A DNA stretch of 64,000 bases from Gnetum montanum (taxonomy: Eukaryota; Streptophyta; Gnetopsida; Gnetales; Gnetaceae): NCBI GenBank assembly GCA_015680685.1, contig MNCI01018050.1:148860-212859 (forward strand), read 5' to 3'. Every line of letters begins with the position of its first letter. The first letter of the stretch is position 1. A program made the position numbers and the translations under genes. The notes under the pieces are model-generated. The model did no database searches, was not told the DNA's origin, and saw nothing but the letters and a program-made list of their open reading frames with translations. Below are positions 48,167 through 61,300 of the stretch, piece after piece.

Positions 48167-48645
48167 GATTTCAATGCCTAAAATGGTAAGCATGGTGAGA
48201 CTAGTAATGGCATGAGTACTGAAAATGGTGATGGACATGGGAAAATGGCATATGACTAATGTGTTATTGCATGTGGTGCACTATAGTGGTTGGCAATGAT
48301 GAAGGATAGGGTAATGGAGCTAACATATGATTGGGAAGCCCAAAGTTGTGGGAAGTACATAGGTAATAGATGATAGGTATGTAAATCATAGTGACACAAA
48401 TGTGGGACAACAATGGTAGTAAGACATAAGGATGTTAGGTGGTGGGACATGCTATGGTGCACTAGGCACTACACATATGGTGTTCACGGTGCTACTGTGG
48501 CTTCTTGTGCGATCTTGCTAGGCATCACAACATAGCCTAGTTCTTAACCTAAGGGTTAGAGCTAAAAATGTTTTTAGAAAATAAGTTTTTTTGTTTAAAT
48601 AAATATACAACATTAAATATATGATCTTGCCCTTATTTTCATAAC

Positions 48646-48720
48646 TAGAATACTTGGCCTAGTGGCTAAGGTGCTTAAGAATTTGGCTTGGTAACTCACA
48701 TGTCATAGGTTTGACTTTAG
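48646..48720 (+). mobile_element. tRNA-derived SINE-like element
   Basis: A box TGGCCTAGTGGC (48654-48665) and B-box-like AGGTTTGACTTT (48707-48718) about 41 nt apart. It is probably related to family A (same TAGTGG and AGGTTTGA words), though its tail differs. Confidence 0.5.
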
Positions 48721-49675
48721 TCCAAATTTTGTAATGTCATTAAATTTAGAGTTTATAACATTTTTTAAAATTTTATTTAATGTGAATTTCATAATAAATT
48801 TCTAGCAATGATATCTCTCAAATTGTAAGTTTGATTAGGATAAAATTTATGCTATTGGAATCATCTTATTGAGCATTGCATGTTGGATAAGGTTTTGGAA
48901 AAAAAAAGTCTAAGTTAATTATTCATGATTTTAAAAGATTAAAGTAACCTATTTTTGATGAACTTACCTTAAAAAGTTAATGTATGAGTTGACATGAGGA
49001 CTTCTAACTAGCTTAGGTTTCATTACTAATGAATGCATACTTGTTGAATGGAATAAAGATTAATAAGCTTAGTTTATCTTGTCCTAAAGAGGATGTTACC
49101 TAGGTAGAACATCACAAAGTCTAATGAGTATGAATTTCTCTATCAAATCCTTAATAAGATTCTTTATTAAGTATAAGGGATCTATGTGTTGCTTGATTTC
49201 CTTATAATTACTAATAGTTAAAATTTAAATAAGTATATGCAATATTAGATTGTTAAGATTTAGGTGATGCTAGAACTTAATAACATAACAATATTTCAAA
49301 GACCTGGTTGCAGTTGCTATCCTTGTGTAAGGATAGAAGGATTTCCTTAAGAAATAGAGGAAAAATTCTATTTGATTATAAAATGGGTAAGAGTCACTTG
49401 GACCAATGTTACCCTTGTCTTACTGACATTTGTTGTAGTTGATGTATTGTATTGGTGTGTGGTCAGATCTCGTTGAACTTTGACCATGTATAGCCAAAGA
49501 AGTTATTAAAACAGAATATTATTGGTTACATGGACATGATGTGCATCTAGCGATGATTTGTGATTCTTCCTAGATTGTGGCTCATGGTTCTTCTTGGATC
49601 ATGAATTATGGTTCATCATTTGATTATAGTTAGCCCTTAATTTTGATTGGTCCTAAGTCATGATTTTCTTTGATA

Positions 49676-50490
49676 TTGATTATGACATCTTATTTCTAGA
49701 TGTCATGACAAACATCAAATATACATAACATGTGATGTTATGCATAAAGAAGATAACAAATAAAACGTAGAAGGAAATAAAAAATGCTTTATTAGTGTAG
49801 AAATATTGTATCTCAGTCATGATCTAAGGGTTTGTTATGGTTGTCTTCCTTTAAAAACTATTCCTTAGAGATAATCTAGCACTACCATAATGGTTAGGCC
49901 TGAACTCAGCTAGAATGGATGACCATTCATCTTCTTGTTCCACTTTATTTGATACCCATTACTCATTATTGTTGGCTCTACAACTTCATATTAGAACATC
50001 TTCTAATTCCAAGGTATAAATATATTAGGTCAAATCCCCAAAGGTCACTTCAAGAGAAATGTTCATTATTACAACATAGCCTTTCAAGTTTCATCACAAC
50101 TTTTCTTTTCAAGTCTTATTACATCATTTGTTACAAAGCGACACCATCTTTGTAATGAAATGACACCATTTGGGAATAAATACATGACAATAAGAGAAGA
50201 TTATTTATTAACTTTACTAAGCTAATACATTAAACTTGTCCTAAATCTTGTCTAATTTTATGTTTCATAATTAGATAAGATTATATAATATAAATAGAAT
50301 CCATTAGTTTAGAGAAAAAACTAGAAAACCAAGTAGAAAAATACTAATTTATATGTAGTTTTATAGGTAAGCTTTAAAAGAAAGCATTTTATAATAGACC
50401 ATTTAGTTATTATTATATATTCATCATTATCATCCTAGCCTTGTCCTAGTAAAATGAGGTCAACTATAGTTACTGCTAGATATTGCATTA
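49676..50490. repeat. Dispersed repeat, copy B (blocks Y then X)
   Basis: Block Y (49676-50178) resembles 32545-33055: AATGCTTTATTAGTGTAGAA, GATAATCTAGCACTACCATA, TGACACCATTTGGGAAT. Block X (50290-50490; TTTATATGTAGTTTTATAGG, AGATATTGCATTAA) resembles 32440-32535. The order is swapped compared with copy A. Confidence 0.6.
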
Positions 50491-51454
50491 AGTACATGAA
50501 ACATAATAGAAGATATTGTATTGACTTTACTAAACTAAGGAATTTAATTTATTATAAATCTTAGATTTCTAATTTCACATATGTTGTCTAATTGAATATT
50601 GATAAAACACATATGAAAAAGAGCCTTCAACATCATAAAGAAAACATTGAGAAGAAATAAATCTTATATGTTAAAGATGAATGTTGATGAAAATATCTTG
50701 ATGCATTAAATATCATAAAATAACAAAAGTGAAAGAATTTTAGGTATAAATAATTTTTTTCTTCTATATTTATTATGATAACAATAAGTTCAAATATTTA
50801 TTAAATTGTTTTATGAATAAGATCATTCTTGATGATTATACTATATGAAAATTTAGAGTTTAGAAAAAAACATGTTTATCATCCTTAAAATATATATATA
50901 AAAAGTATTTGATGTAAACTATTATCCATTATGTCATTTTTTTATTTGAAATGTTATTATGCTAATTTTTTTTATCTTTTTTATTTTTTATCTTCTTTTT
51001 TTAAACTTTTTTTTCTTAATAAAATAGCTCTTATGTGAGTTATGTTTTAGATTATTTTTTTAAAGTTAATAATGGTTTTATTTTTCATAAGACTAATTTT
51101 TATACCTTTTAAATTAAATGTTTTCTTTTAATTTATCCATAAAAATAGTCATTATACTTTTCTTAAATCTAAATGTTTTTACTATTTATAAATAACTAAT
51201 ACNAGCCCTTAATGCCCAAGCCAAAAGTGCATAATAATTAGGTAAAATTATAATAATTGAATAAATAATATAATATCCAAGAATAATAAAAAGACATTAT
51301 GACACTATCAATTGAATTCAAAGATATATTTGAATAATAAATTATAAATTAATAGTATCAAAAATCAACTTAAATAGAGGAAAGTAAATTAGACCTACAA
51401 CAAGATAGACAAATACAAAGACCATATTTCCAACAAAAGGGTATACACTAGCTT

Positions 51455-51456
51455 AT

Positions 51457-51489
<33 letters not shown>

Positions 51490-51498
51490 TATATATAT
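51455..51498. repeat. (CATA)n(TA)n microsatellite
   Basis: Six ACAT/CATA units run into a (TA)n tract that forms the left edge of the foldback element. Confidence 0.85.
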
Positions 51499-51862
51499 CA
51501 ATTAGCTGAGATGATTTTAACCAAGCTCAAATATTGGATGAGGTAACAAGATAACTAAAAATAGAATCACTCATCCCTCTATTTCTCTACCACTTACCCA
51601 ATTTACTTTTACCTTGTCGGTCAAGTTTTTTCTATCTTTTTTTCTTCATGGAATTTTTGAGAAATAAATCTCTAGCATAAATAATGCTCAAAAACACAAT
51701 GAACAAAAAAAGATATAACAAACTTGATTGAGAGGGTAAAACTAAATTGGGTAAGTGGTAGAAAAGCATAGGAGGGATGAGTGATTCTGATTTTAGTTAT
51801 CTTATTAGCTCGTCTAGTAGTCAGGCTTGGTTAAAATCATCTTGAACAATTGATATATATAT
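51481..51862. mobile_element. Foldback / MITE-like element, ~380 bp imperfect palindrome
   Basis: The left arm (51499-51640; CAATTAGCTGAGATGATTTT, AATCACTCATCCCTC, ACCACTTACCCAATTTA, TCAAGTTT) is the imperfect reverse complement of the right arm (51722-51857; AACTTGATTGAGAGGG, TAAATTGGGTAAGTGGT, GAGGGATGAGTGATT, AAAATCATCTTGAACAATTG). The sequence between is also partly self-complementary (TATCTTTTTTTCTTC with GAACAAAAAAAGATA), leaving a small loop near 51680. No coding capacity. Both ends lie in TA runs, so the target duplication cannot be read. Confidence 0.8.
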
Positions 51863-53189
51863 AGTGGAGCAGTTTCGTAGGCAATGAGTAGAATTTAATT
51901 ACTTTTTAAGAAAAAAAACATTCAAAGAAGATGAAGGTATATGTTTCTTCTTCTTCTATTTTTGTATAATTTACTCAAGTTTGTTTTGCTATCAACTCAA
52001 TGGGGGTAGATCAACTCCTTTTCAATATCTCTTCTACATCAACATAAAGTCATTAGGCATTAGATCAAACTTTGAAGGATATCTCTACTTTACTAATCGT
52101 ATCCCTTAAATGAAGACCATCTTAATTATTTATCATGATGCTCATCATCTTATAGATTCTTTAACTACTTTTCGAGAAGCCACTTCCCTTCCTCAAGATG
52201 AATAGATTGTTGTTATTCTTGATCTTGAAGTTAAGACCCCTTCACTCATATCTATTAGTGATCAACCATCTATCTCTATTTCATCATCACACCTAGAAAT
52301 CTTCTTTTATAAACATCCATCGTCATCAATAAACAACACACGCTACTTAGTGGCCAATGAATATGCATTCTCCTTTTGTGATGAATTTGCCATCATCAAT
52401 GCTATTGTCACCAAATCATTTTTAGTAGCCTATTCCGCAATCTTTATAGCTTCATATGCAATTGATATAACTCCATATTATCTTTCTCTTCCATATATTA
52501 CCTAGCTTACTACTTTAATTGTCACATTAGTTTAACCATTAAAGCTATTTTTTGTTAATTATCCACCTAATGTTTCACCCATAATAGGCTATATATCTTA
52601 ACATCCATATCAAATCTTTAATGGAGATCATGTGTAACCTCCTATATCACCAATCATATCTTTAGCATGAATAAGTCCATCATCCCATAGATCTCACCTC
52701 TTCAATTCCTGTAGTTTCTATCTCTCTTTCCTCTTTCTCTACATAATTCATTCATCATTGTTTTCAAATTCCTATGAGCAATTTATCCATTAATTGATTC
52801 TAAACCTAACCATCATCATCTTGCTTATCTTCAAGACATTACTAGCAAATACATTTATCTACATCAAAAATGAGAATTCAATCTATGCCTAGCTAGTGGC
52901 ATATTAGTTGAAAATGCATTATTATCTATAATTATATCATCGATCATCATGTAACATGTGTGCTCTAAACTTGTATTTATCCACATCTATTTTTTAACAT
53001 TGGATTTTTTAAATCCCGTTCCTTCCTATCTAGCTATTCATCTATTTTTCTATTTCCTTGCTACATTCTATTATATTTTTTCTATTATTTATATCTATTT
53101 TCCTCTTATATCTCTTTCTATTCCTATTTTGTTTTATTTTTCTACTTAGTGTATTTGTGAGGTTGGAGTGAATCTACTCTATTTTGATA
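51863..53189. other. Non-coding, with a stop-poor stretch of unknown origin
   Basis: From about 51975 to 52502 one plus-strand frame has only two internal stops (TAA near 52108, TAG near 52204), reading for example YLVANEYAFSFCDEFAIINA. It matches no family I know. It may be a decayed gene or element fragment. The rest is pyrimidine-rich AT filler. Confidence 0.35.
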
Positions 53190-53980
53190 AGGATGTAACT
53201 AAGTGCATATTGAATGGGATAGGGAGGGATTTATATTATATTATTTTATTAGTTACCTATGACATTACTTTGGCCATGCCTGTGTGTGGGATTTAGCCAT
53301 GTCCCACTTTTGTGCTATAGTACCATCCTCATTATAGGTGTATTAGCATTATCCTATTTCTATCCTCATTTTTAAAATTTTTTTATCTCTATTTGCATCT
53401 ATTTATGTACTATCTTTGTATCACACTATCTCGTAATCTCTTTTCCTTTTTTCATTTTTCTTAGTCTTTGCTTTAAAAAGATCAATTATCATCATATTTT
53501 CTCTAACTCTTTTCCCATCTCCTTTATATTTTATTGCATTATTTTTTATTTCCTCCCTATCATGCTTTCCATTTATGTTTTTTCACTCTATCTCTTTGTT
53601 CTTCCATCATTCTTCTATGTCTCTCCTATGCAATTTCATCTACTTTTTTCCAATTTCTACTTATTCCATTCTACTAATAATTCTTTCCATTATCATACTT
53701 TGATAAGGATTTTTTCAGGAAATCTACCTCTTGTAAAAATCTTTAGGTTGATTTGCTATTATTCTCTATGTGAGGATGTGTTGAGCTTGAGTGGGATAGG
53801 GAGAGAATTTATCAACTTTATTAATTCATTAAGAATTAATACCATTAGAGTATGGGATCTAGCCATGGCACACTTTTGTATCATAGCATCTCAACATGAT
53901 GTATAGGTGATGCTCCTTATTTCTTTCCTCAATTTATTATTTTCTCGATTTCAAAACTATGATTTTTATCTCTCTTCTCT
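53190..53980. repeat. Diverged direct repeat of ~220 bp, ~565 bp apart
   Basis: Copies at about 53200-53400 and 53760-53975 share GAxTGGGATAGGGAG, GGGATxTAGCCATG, CACTTTTGT and TTTTTATCTCT in order. Open frames here encode only hydrophobic low-complexity peptides. Confidence 0.5.
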
Positions 53981-54289
53981 CATGTTCCTATCTAATTTAC
54001 TTCTTCTCATAAATACATTAGTGAAGATTGAGCATAGTTTTTTAAAAAAGAAATTAGAAATTTCCATCATTAGAACCTTCCATTATTTAGGATGAATCAC
54101 AACAATGGTAGGGTTTGCCGAGTGCAAGTTCTGATGTTAGCATGTGAGTGCTCTGGTGCACATTTGAACCTATGACATCCTTTTCCTTGTGTTTTTTAAA
54201 ATTAAAAAAAAAATTATATTAAATATATATATATATTTAAGAAAAAAAAATATTTTTTTGAGAGCCACGTTGGCTTAGAAGGGCCACAT

Positions 54290-55080
54290 AGGCCATGTTG
54301 GCTGCATAACCCTTGTTTGGGGGCTGTTGCCTTCTACCCTCTGTAGGACCATCCACGATCCATGTCTTGCCATTACTCTCTGTGCTCCATGCCACCACTT
54401 CAACTACTACCACTACTAGACATGCTACCCTCCCACATGCATCCTACTACTCACCCACCATTGCACATGTATGATTGTGGTAGTTCTTTCGACTGCCATG
54501 CCTCCTATGTGCTTCTTCAAGATGTCAGGCTACCTGGGAGCATGGGCTTAGCATTAGTGTCAACATCGATGTGAACAAGGATGAGGTGGAAGTATTCTGG
54601 ATCATGGTATGGGGACAATGCCATGCCTGATGGCTCATGGCATGGCATTCAAGCATGAGAAGGTATGCCCCTAGTGTGCTTCCCACACGTGGAGCATGAA
54701 ATGGAGAGTCCTTTCCTAGGAGTACAAAGTGTCTCGATGCTACTGTGTCTCTGCTTAGCACTTTGTGAGGCTGCTTTTGTGGGCGCGATGGCCATGCGCA
54801 AGCACAATAGTGGTGTGGGCAGGGAACGACCATGGTGTTGATGAGCACAATGGTAGCATGGGTGGGGCATGATCATGGTAGAGTGTTGGTGGGCTTGGTG
54901 GCATGCAAAGTCCATGGATAGGCTTCGCTGTATCTACAAGACATGGATCAACCTTTCCATCACGTTTTTTCTATTTGGTGGGATTTGATGTGGCATGATG
55001 TGGCGATGGTGACAAACTTCACCCCCCTCCCACCCACAATCATGCCAGAAATGTTGGCCTTTCAGCAGAAAAAACAAAGT
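54290..55080. other. CATG-rich, higher-GC island
   Basis: About 0.8 kb with distinctly higher GC and many CATGG/CCATG words. Open frames exist on both strands (for example 54362-54574 plus, 54525-54848 minus, 54649-54915 minus) but overlap each other and resemble no known protein. Probably part of a transposable element of unknown kind. Confidence 0.35.
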
Positions 55081-57359
55081 ACAAAATGTCAACTAAACAT
55101 TATAGCCTTAGAAACATGCAACTGTTAATGTATAAGATGATTCCTATACAAACATTCCTAATAACCCATTTTAGGAGACTATTGCCTAGGGAATCTCTCA
55201 TATGGGTATAGAAACTTGGGAATAGTCTAAGTTGGAAGAGTAAAATATGGTGTTAAAACTAAGATTAAATGTGTGAAAATAATTTCTATAGTAGTATAAG
55301 CAATGACTATTATCATTTGTAATGTATACTTTTCTAAGAGGTAAAAAGTTAAAAATTTATGATAGCATATCAAAACAACAAATTATGCTTGATAATGTAA
55401 CATTAAAAAATTAAAAATTAAAAATTAAAATGGTTTTACTTTTTTACTTTTTTTTTGTATTTAATGTAAGGAAAACTATAACATAAATGTAGATTTTTGA
55501 ATTAAGTGAAAAAGATTACTTTGAATAGAATTTTGCTAAAATATGTAATGAAACAAAGTCCAAAACTAGTAGTTTAAACATCATAGATTGAAATAAAATA
55601 GAACTTTATACATTCAAAATAGTATCAAGGTTTGGAAATTTAACTAACTTTGACATATGAAAAACAATACTAGGACAAATATAATGTTGCACATTAATTT
55701 AAAGAAACTCAAAAGAGAACTCTAAAGATAAGTAGTTTTTAATAGGACTATAATAAGTAACATTACATAGTTCTACAAATATTAAAACTTAAAATAAAAT
55801 TTGAACTTGAAATTGTGATAGAAATAGATCAAATGAAATATAAATATAAGAATTAAGATCATTTATCTTAAATTGAGCTTTGAATCTCTTTTATCAATTG
55901 AATTGCAACCTATACTAACTTGCTTGCTTGTACCTATAATGGTACATTTCTTTAATAAATTCCTTGTGCCAATTCTTCTACTTGTCAAAACCATCTATAA
56001 AACCATTGATTTAAGTGTAAATCAAGATCTCAACGTATTTGGTCTATAATGACCAAAATTGATTTAACAATGTGGAAAAGGAAACTAAGCTAGATTTGAA
56101 AATGGGCTTTGGTTTATGATGGAAATATCATATTGTTTCCTTTCTTGTCTTCATGTATACCATTAAAACAAGATAAAAATGAAGCTTTTAGGTCTAGTAA
56201 ATCAAAATTTGGAAGTTTAGGAAACTCCCAGCTTTTCCTTGGTTCCTTAACATATTCACCATTACTAGTTGTCCATTCCTTATTCTTTGCATTTTCTTTT
56301 TAATGTATTTTATTTTCTACTTTTGTTGTTAGGATCCTCCCAATCATTTGTGTTTGTCACTTGTTTGATTTTGTTTATTATTCTTGTCTTTATCTACAAC
56401 AATTGCAAAAGGTGTAATATTAAAATTCTTCAAACCAGACAAGCTCAAAATAGATTGTGAACTCAAAAATAATACTTGATAGTTTAAAAGTTAGTGATTA
56501 TTACATGACTTTCTAAGCTAAAGCACTATGTGGTTGTTACATGTGACTATATATTGTCATTATGTTGACTAGATGATAGAATCTTATGTTTAAGATAGGA
56601 ACTAATATTTGAAAATTTGGATAATTAGTCATGTTGATAAACTTAGTCATTTTATCAGTGGGTTATATTGTTGAGTTAAAAGCTAGGTGGTAATGAATGG
56701 GTAAATGAAAAATCTGTTAATTTTCTTTTTAGTTTATATTTTAATCTATTTTAATTTGAAGAATATATTTTTTGCAATTAAAATAAAAAAAATTTAGGAT
56801 CCTCTCAAAGCTTATCCCTAAGTGAAATCTAAGAGCACTAGTAGATGAATGAAAGGTTATCTTATTTTCAGCTAATGACCTTCATATGAGAAAAATAAAA
56901 AAAAGGCATAATATATAAAAGAAAGTATTGTGTGATGCATAGATCATCTAAAATTTCATTACAAATATAAGATAAATAAACTAAATAATATTTCATTACA
57001 TAATAACATGTTAAAAAATTATTCTTACACAAAGTAGTATACATTATATAAATGACTAGAAAGAAAAATATTATATTATCTAGTTCTAGATATATTTATT
57101 CTTCTTGAAATTCATAATTTCATTATGATTACTTGACATTATATAGAAAATTCATCAATAGAAAAGTATTTTGAGCCATGAGTTGTTTGAGAACATAATA
57201 GAAAAAACATAATTTAATAATCATTCATAAGCTATTTAAGACACCATCCAAAAATTATATTTCAATTAACAAATCCATTTATTAATTACTTTATACTTTT
57301 GTGCTTCTTTCAAAGCCTATAAGATAATGTTGACTTTTCAAAAGTTTTACCTTGATTCA
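55081..57359. other. AT-rich filler, no gene
   Basis: No recognisable coding sequence, RNA gene or clear repeat boundary. A 64-codon and a 63-codon open frame (56109-56303, 56269-56460) overlap in different frames and look like chance. Confidence 0.5.
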
Positions 57360-58085
57360 CATTGTCGCCCTTAAATGGAACTTTTAAATACTCATAAGCC
57401 TTCTACTTTAATGAAGCATTATAAATTGAAGCTTGTGTTTCAACATTTATGAAGTGAATATCAAGATCAGCATCAAGATCCTGATCCTCTAATGGATGCA
57501 CATTATGATATGTTGAAGTTAGGATATTTGGATGTTTCATAGCATCAACATATATATCTTGAATTGGATCTTCTAGGAGAAACTTATCATCATCATAAAT
57601 TCAATTTGATGCTTTGCTTGATATATAATGATCCATATCATCTACACCAATCACCTCATAGTCTATCTTTGCAAGCTATTTTTAGATAATTTCAGATTGT
57701 ATTGAATAAATACAAGATCATTCAATCTATCCACTATTAATATATTATGCTTTTTGGAATGTATTTGTTCAAATACATTGTAATTACTCTCACAACCTAT
57801 TTTAAAATTCAAATAAAATAATTAATTAATTATTACTAAACCCAAAATTATAAACAATAGAAAGAAGATTTTTCCTCCAACACCTCTATAATTGCATCTA
57901 CCAAATATTTCTATTTAAAAAGTTAAAAGAAAAATATACTTAATGAATAAAGTTATATAATCCATAGTTATTATTTACTAGTAGACATACCTGAAGTACT
58001 CCATTACTAGGTGAGAAGTCTCATAGCAAGCTTTTGGAAGAATTTGGTATTGCTACCAAAGCTTTTCCATCAATCCTCTATAACC
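57360..58085 (-). pseudogene. hAT transposase, degenerate 3' end with one intron
   Basis: Two exon remnants on minus. The upstream one (about 58077-57991) reads WKSFGSNTKFFQKLAMRLLT with stops after it. The downstream one (from 57796) reads GCESNYNVFEQIHSKKHNIL, then DRLNDLVFIQYNLKLS. These fit the C-terminal dimerisation part of plant hAT transposases (WWxSFGSxxPxLQKLAxRLLS ... SSSGCERNWSxFExIHxKKRNRL ... RLNDLVYVxYNLxL). The join TCA G|GT TGT uses a GT donor (57990) and TAG acceptor (57797), a 194-nt intron. Downstream YEVIGVDDMDHYISSKAS and DDDKFLLEDPI fit the acidic tail after a frameshift. Stops show it is dead. The N-terminal catalytic part is not in evidence. Confidence 0.78.
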
Positions 58086-58295
58086 CATAAATACATAACT
58101 AAAGAATAGAAGTAAAAGTTTTTAAATTTAAATTTAAATTTAAACTTAAATATAATAAATTCTACAATCATCTAATAAAATTATGATTATAAATTTATTC
58201 ACTTGGTCTTGTATTGTTCTTAAAATCTTTACCCATGGATCTCTTAAATTCTAAAATGTTCACTTCTTTCTTCTTTTAGGAGGAAGATTCTTTAA

Positions 58296-58335
58296 GAAGG
58301 AGGAGGAGGAGGGTAGGGGTGGGGGAAGGAGGGTT
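58296..58335 (+). repeat. G-rich purine tract with G-quadruplex pattern
   Basis: After AGGAGGAGGAGGA comes GGGTAGGGGTGGGGGAAGGA then GGG (58311-58333), giving four runs of at least three G with short loops. This is striking in an otherwise AT-rich region. Confidence 0.8.
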
Positions 58336-61300
58336 TTTGGATTAGGAAAGGCCCTAGTTTATAATTAATTATGTTTTATTAGCCTATAATTTAAGCTTTC
58401 ATTATGTCTTTTATTTATGGTTCTTTAAGATCTAATCTTATGACCTTCTCAAAAATATTTTAATTATGCATTATCGTTTATAAAATCTTGGAATCTTTAA
58501 TAAATATTTTATAAAATCTTACATTTTTAATAAATTGTAAATTATTTTAATAACTATTCTTGTTTTAATTCTTATTTTTAGAAATTCCTAGTATCTTTTT
58601 ATAAAATCTGATTTTTTATTTATATTTTTGAATTCATATTTGATAGTTACTAATCTCTTGGTATTCATTTTTGCTAAGAAAGAATAGAAAGGATCATCAC
58701 ACATGTTGCAAATTGATAAACTAAGATTTTAGAAAAATATTCACTTTTTATAAATTTTCTTAAGATTTATTCTATTTATTTTATATAGAAAACTTGAAAT
58801 TTTTATTATACACTTTGTTAGCTTCTCTAATTATTATAAAATTTATCAAATATATATTTTATTGTGAACTATGATTTCTTAATCAACTTGGCAATCCTAG
58901 GAATTGTGTATAAATCTAGGGTTATGTAATATTCTTCAATTCTTTTCTATCGATTAGTATCTCTCTCATTGATGACTCTTCATCTTGCTTTGGTTGACTA
59001 ATAGATCTAATTTTTTATGTAGTAGGTTCTCCTAATTTACAAAGGTAGAGCAACCAATTCTAAACTTCAACATTTTGATATAATCCAGATGTATTACTTA
59101 TCTTTGTAATTCCTTGCACATGTAGATCTTAAGTTGTTATAAATCTTGCAATATTCTTTTTGTAATTTTAAAATAGGTTATGAACCTTATTCCATTTTCA
59201 TGGTGTTTTTCTAACTATCTTTGGTGTTGTTTCTTTTCATCATGACTTGCAGTGAGGGTGATGGTAGGGATCACAGGTTGTAGTAAGGTTATGGTATTTG
59301 ATCATAATTAAACCATGGCATGTGGTTTCATAGGTGTTTGAAATCTAAGTTGAAGTCCACATTTCTTGCGTTTTGAGAATTGACCACAACTCATAATGAG
59401 CTTATACTATACATCATGACTCAAAAACTAGTTATGGTTGGATAGATTTGTTGAGTGATGAGTAGCACAATTTGTGGTGGAATTGTGGCTTTAAAGGCTA
59501 GAACATAAGTTGTGGTTTATGTTATATTCTTGATCATGATTTGTGGTTAACTTGTGGTCTCCAAATCTCATCCATTTCATGCCATTTTTTCATCATCTAA
59601 ATCATTCTTGATCTCTAGTACTTTGATTTGTGTATTTTCTAGTATTTCAACTTCTTGATTATGGTTTTCATAAGATCAATATGTAGGGATTATGAGGATT
59701 CTAGGTTCACATCTAGTACTTAACCCATGTCACCTATAATTGTACCTCAGGTGATGAAAATTATGCATTAATATGAAAGAATTATGAAGGATGTGGTTGA
59801 CTATCATACTTAATTCATGTCACATGTGATTATGATTAGGTTTTGACAATGGACAAGCATTGTTGGGAGGACTGATTTGCCATTGGGGCCTACTCATGTT
59901 GATTGTTATTATTCATGTGGATAATTATTTAGCTTCATGATTTAGAATGATAAGTGTAGGTAATCACAAGGGATTATTTCTAGAGTTGATTCATCCAATA
60001 TTAAGTGAGAAATGATTAACTGGTTCTTAAGAAGAATCATTGACACCATCTAAGATAGGTGAGATCTCTTTAGGCTAATTAGTGATTGATAATGGTTAAT
60101 TTGTAGGGAAGTCTTGGTTAATCTATTTCCTTGACATTTTGTGTGACATTATGGTTTGATATTGATTATGACCTCTAATGTCATGGATCTTGAGATGGTA
60201 TCTTTGTGTGAACCATTCTTGCATATTTGTATGTCGATTTAGGGGTAAGAGCAAGGGTGTTGATGATTATTGGAACATAATTGAAGGATTTTGTTTCATT
60301 TTTTCTTTGAGATTTCATGTATTGATGGACATGATATACTTGACATTGATGTAGTGATGGATTCCATTAATATCTCTTTGAAAATTATGGATTATATCTT
60401 TATTAATGAGATTTGGTTTATTATTTATGGTATTTATTTATGACACTTGATTATATATTTTTTGTTTATACCATGAATTTTGATGTATAATTTTTATAAC
60501 GCTTATGGTTAATTATTTTCTATGTCATCATCATTATGACATCACATGCCTTGAGCATTAAACGACATGTAATTTAATCATAAAAAATTCATAAACTAAA
60601 TTTTTGGAATGTGACAGTTAATAATTTTGTTTTTAACTTTATTGATATCCATTAACCCATTTAACCTAGTTGGTTAAATTTTATCATGATTTAATATTTA
60701 AATTTTATTGTTAGAATTTAGAATTTTCTACTTGATTTTTTATAAGCATCTAATTTGATATGGACTTGGGATACTTGGAGTATCTACAAGCTTTGATTTA
60801 GCATTGAAATATAGTTTGCATTATGTTTATAAATGGTATGGATTCATACCACTAGATTTTTTTAGTGAGAAAGGTAGAAATGAAAATTTTTTAGGTATTT
60901 AATGACACAAATGGGCATTAAGTGTAGATGGAAAATTGTATTAGTGGTAGTAAAAAGCTAGTGGCAGGTAAGGCACTATGATGGTAGATGCACATAGGGA
61001 TAAATAGAGGTACCAAGGTGGTAAAAGGGCATAGCTGTAGTGAGAACATGTAGGATGATTTTGTTCTTTTTATTTGACACTAATTGATAAGGCACAGAGC
61101 TAGTTATCATCAATGGGGCATTGGGAAAGAAGTAGTTAGACTCAACTAACAAGGCACATAGTGGGTTATTGTTGATGGAGCATTGGGAAAGAAGTAGTTA
61201 TATTGTTTTGCACAACTAAGTTATGCAATTGCACAAATATATGTTTTGTTATAGCACGACCTTACCATACTATGCATGGTGTAAGCTAGATGTGATTTTT

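Larger units (their letters stand above)
48170..51480. other. AT-rich region with dispersed repeats, no gene
   Basis: A G-rich/ATGG-rich part (48170-48530) precedes a SINE-like copy (48646-48720), a repeat resembling 61480-61640 (about 48800-48900; ATGATATCTCTCAAA, GGAATCATCTTATTGAGCA), a block rich in TCATGATT/GGTTCAT (49500-49690), and dispersed repeat copy B. An N lies at 51203. No protein was recognised. Confidence 0.5.

Noticed and set aside
53562-54095. Hydrophobic open frames that look like membrane proteins
   Set aside because: They come from T/C-rich low-complexity DNA (Phe, Leu, Ser, Tyr runs) and have no conserved motif.
54525-54915. Overlapping minus-strand open frames of 107 and 88 codons
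   Set aside because: They overlap each other and a plus-strand frame, are His/Cys-rich through CATG word bias, and match nothing known.
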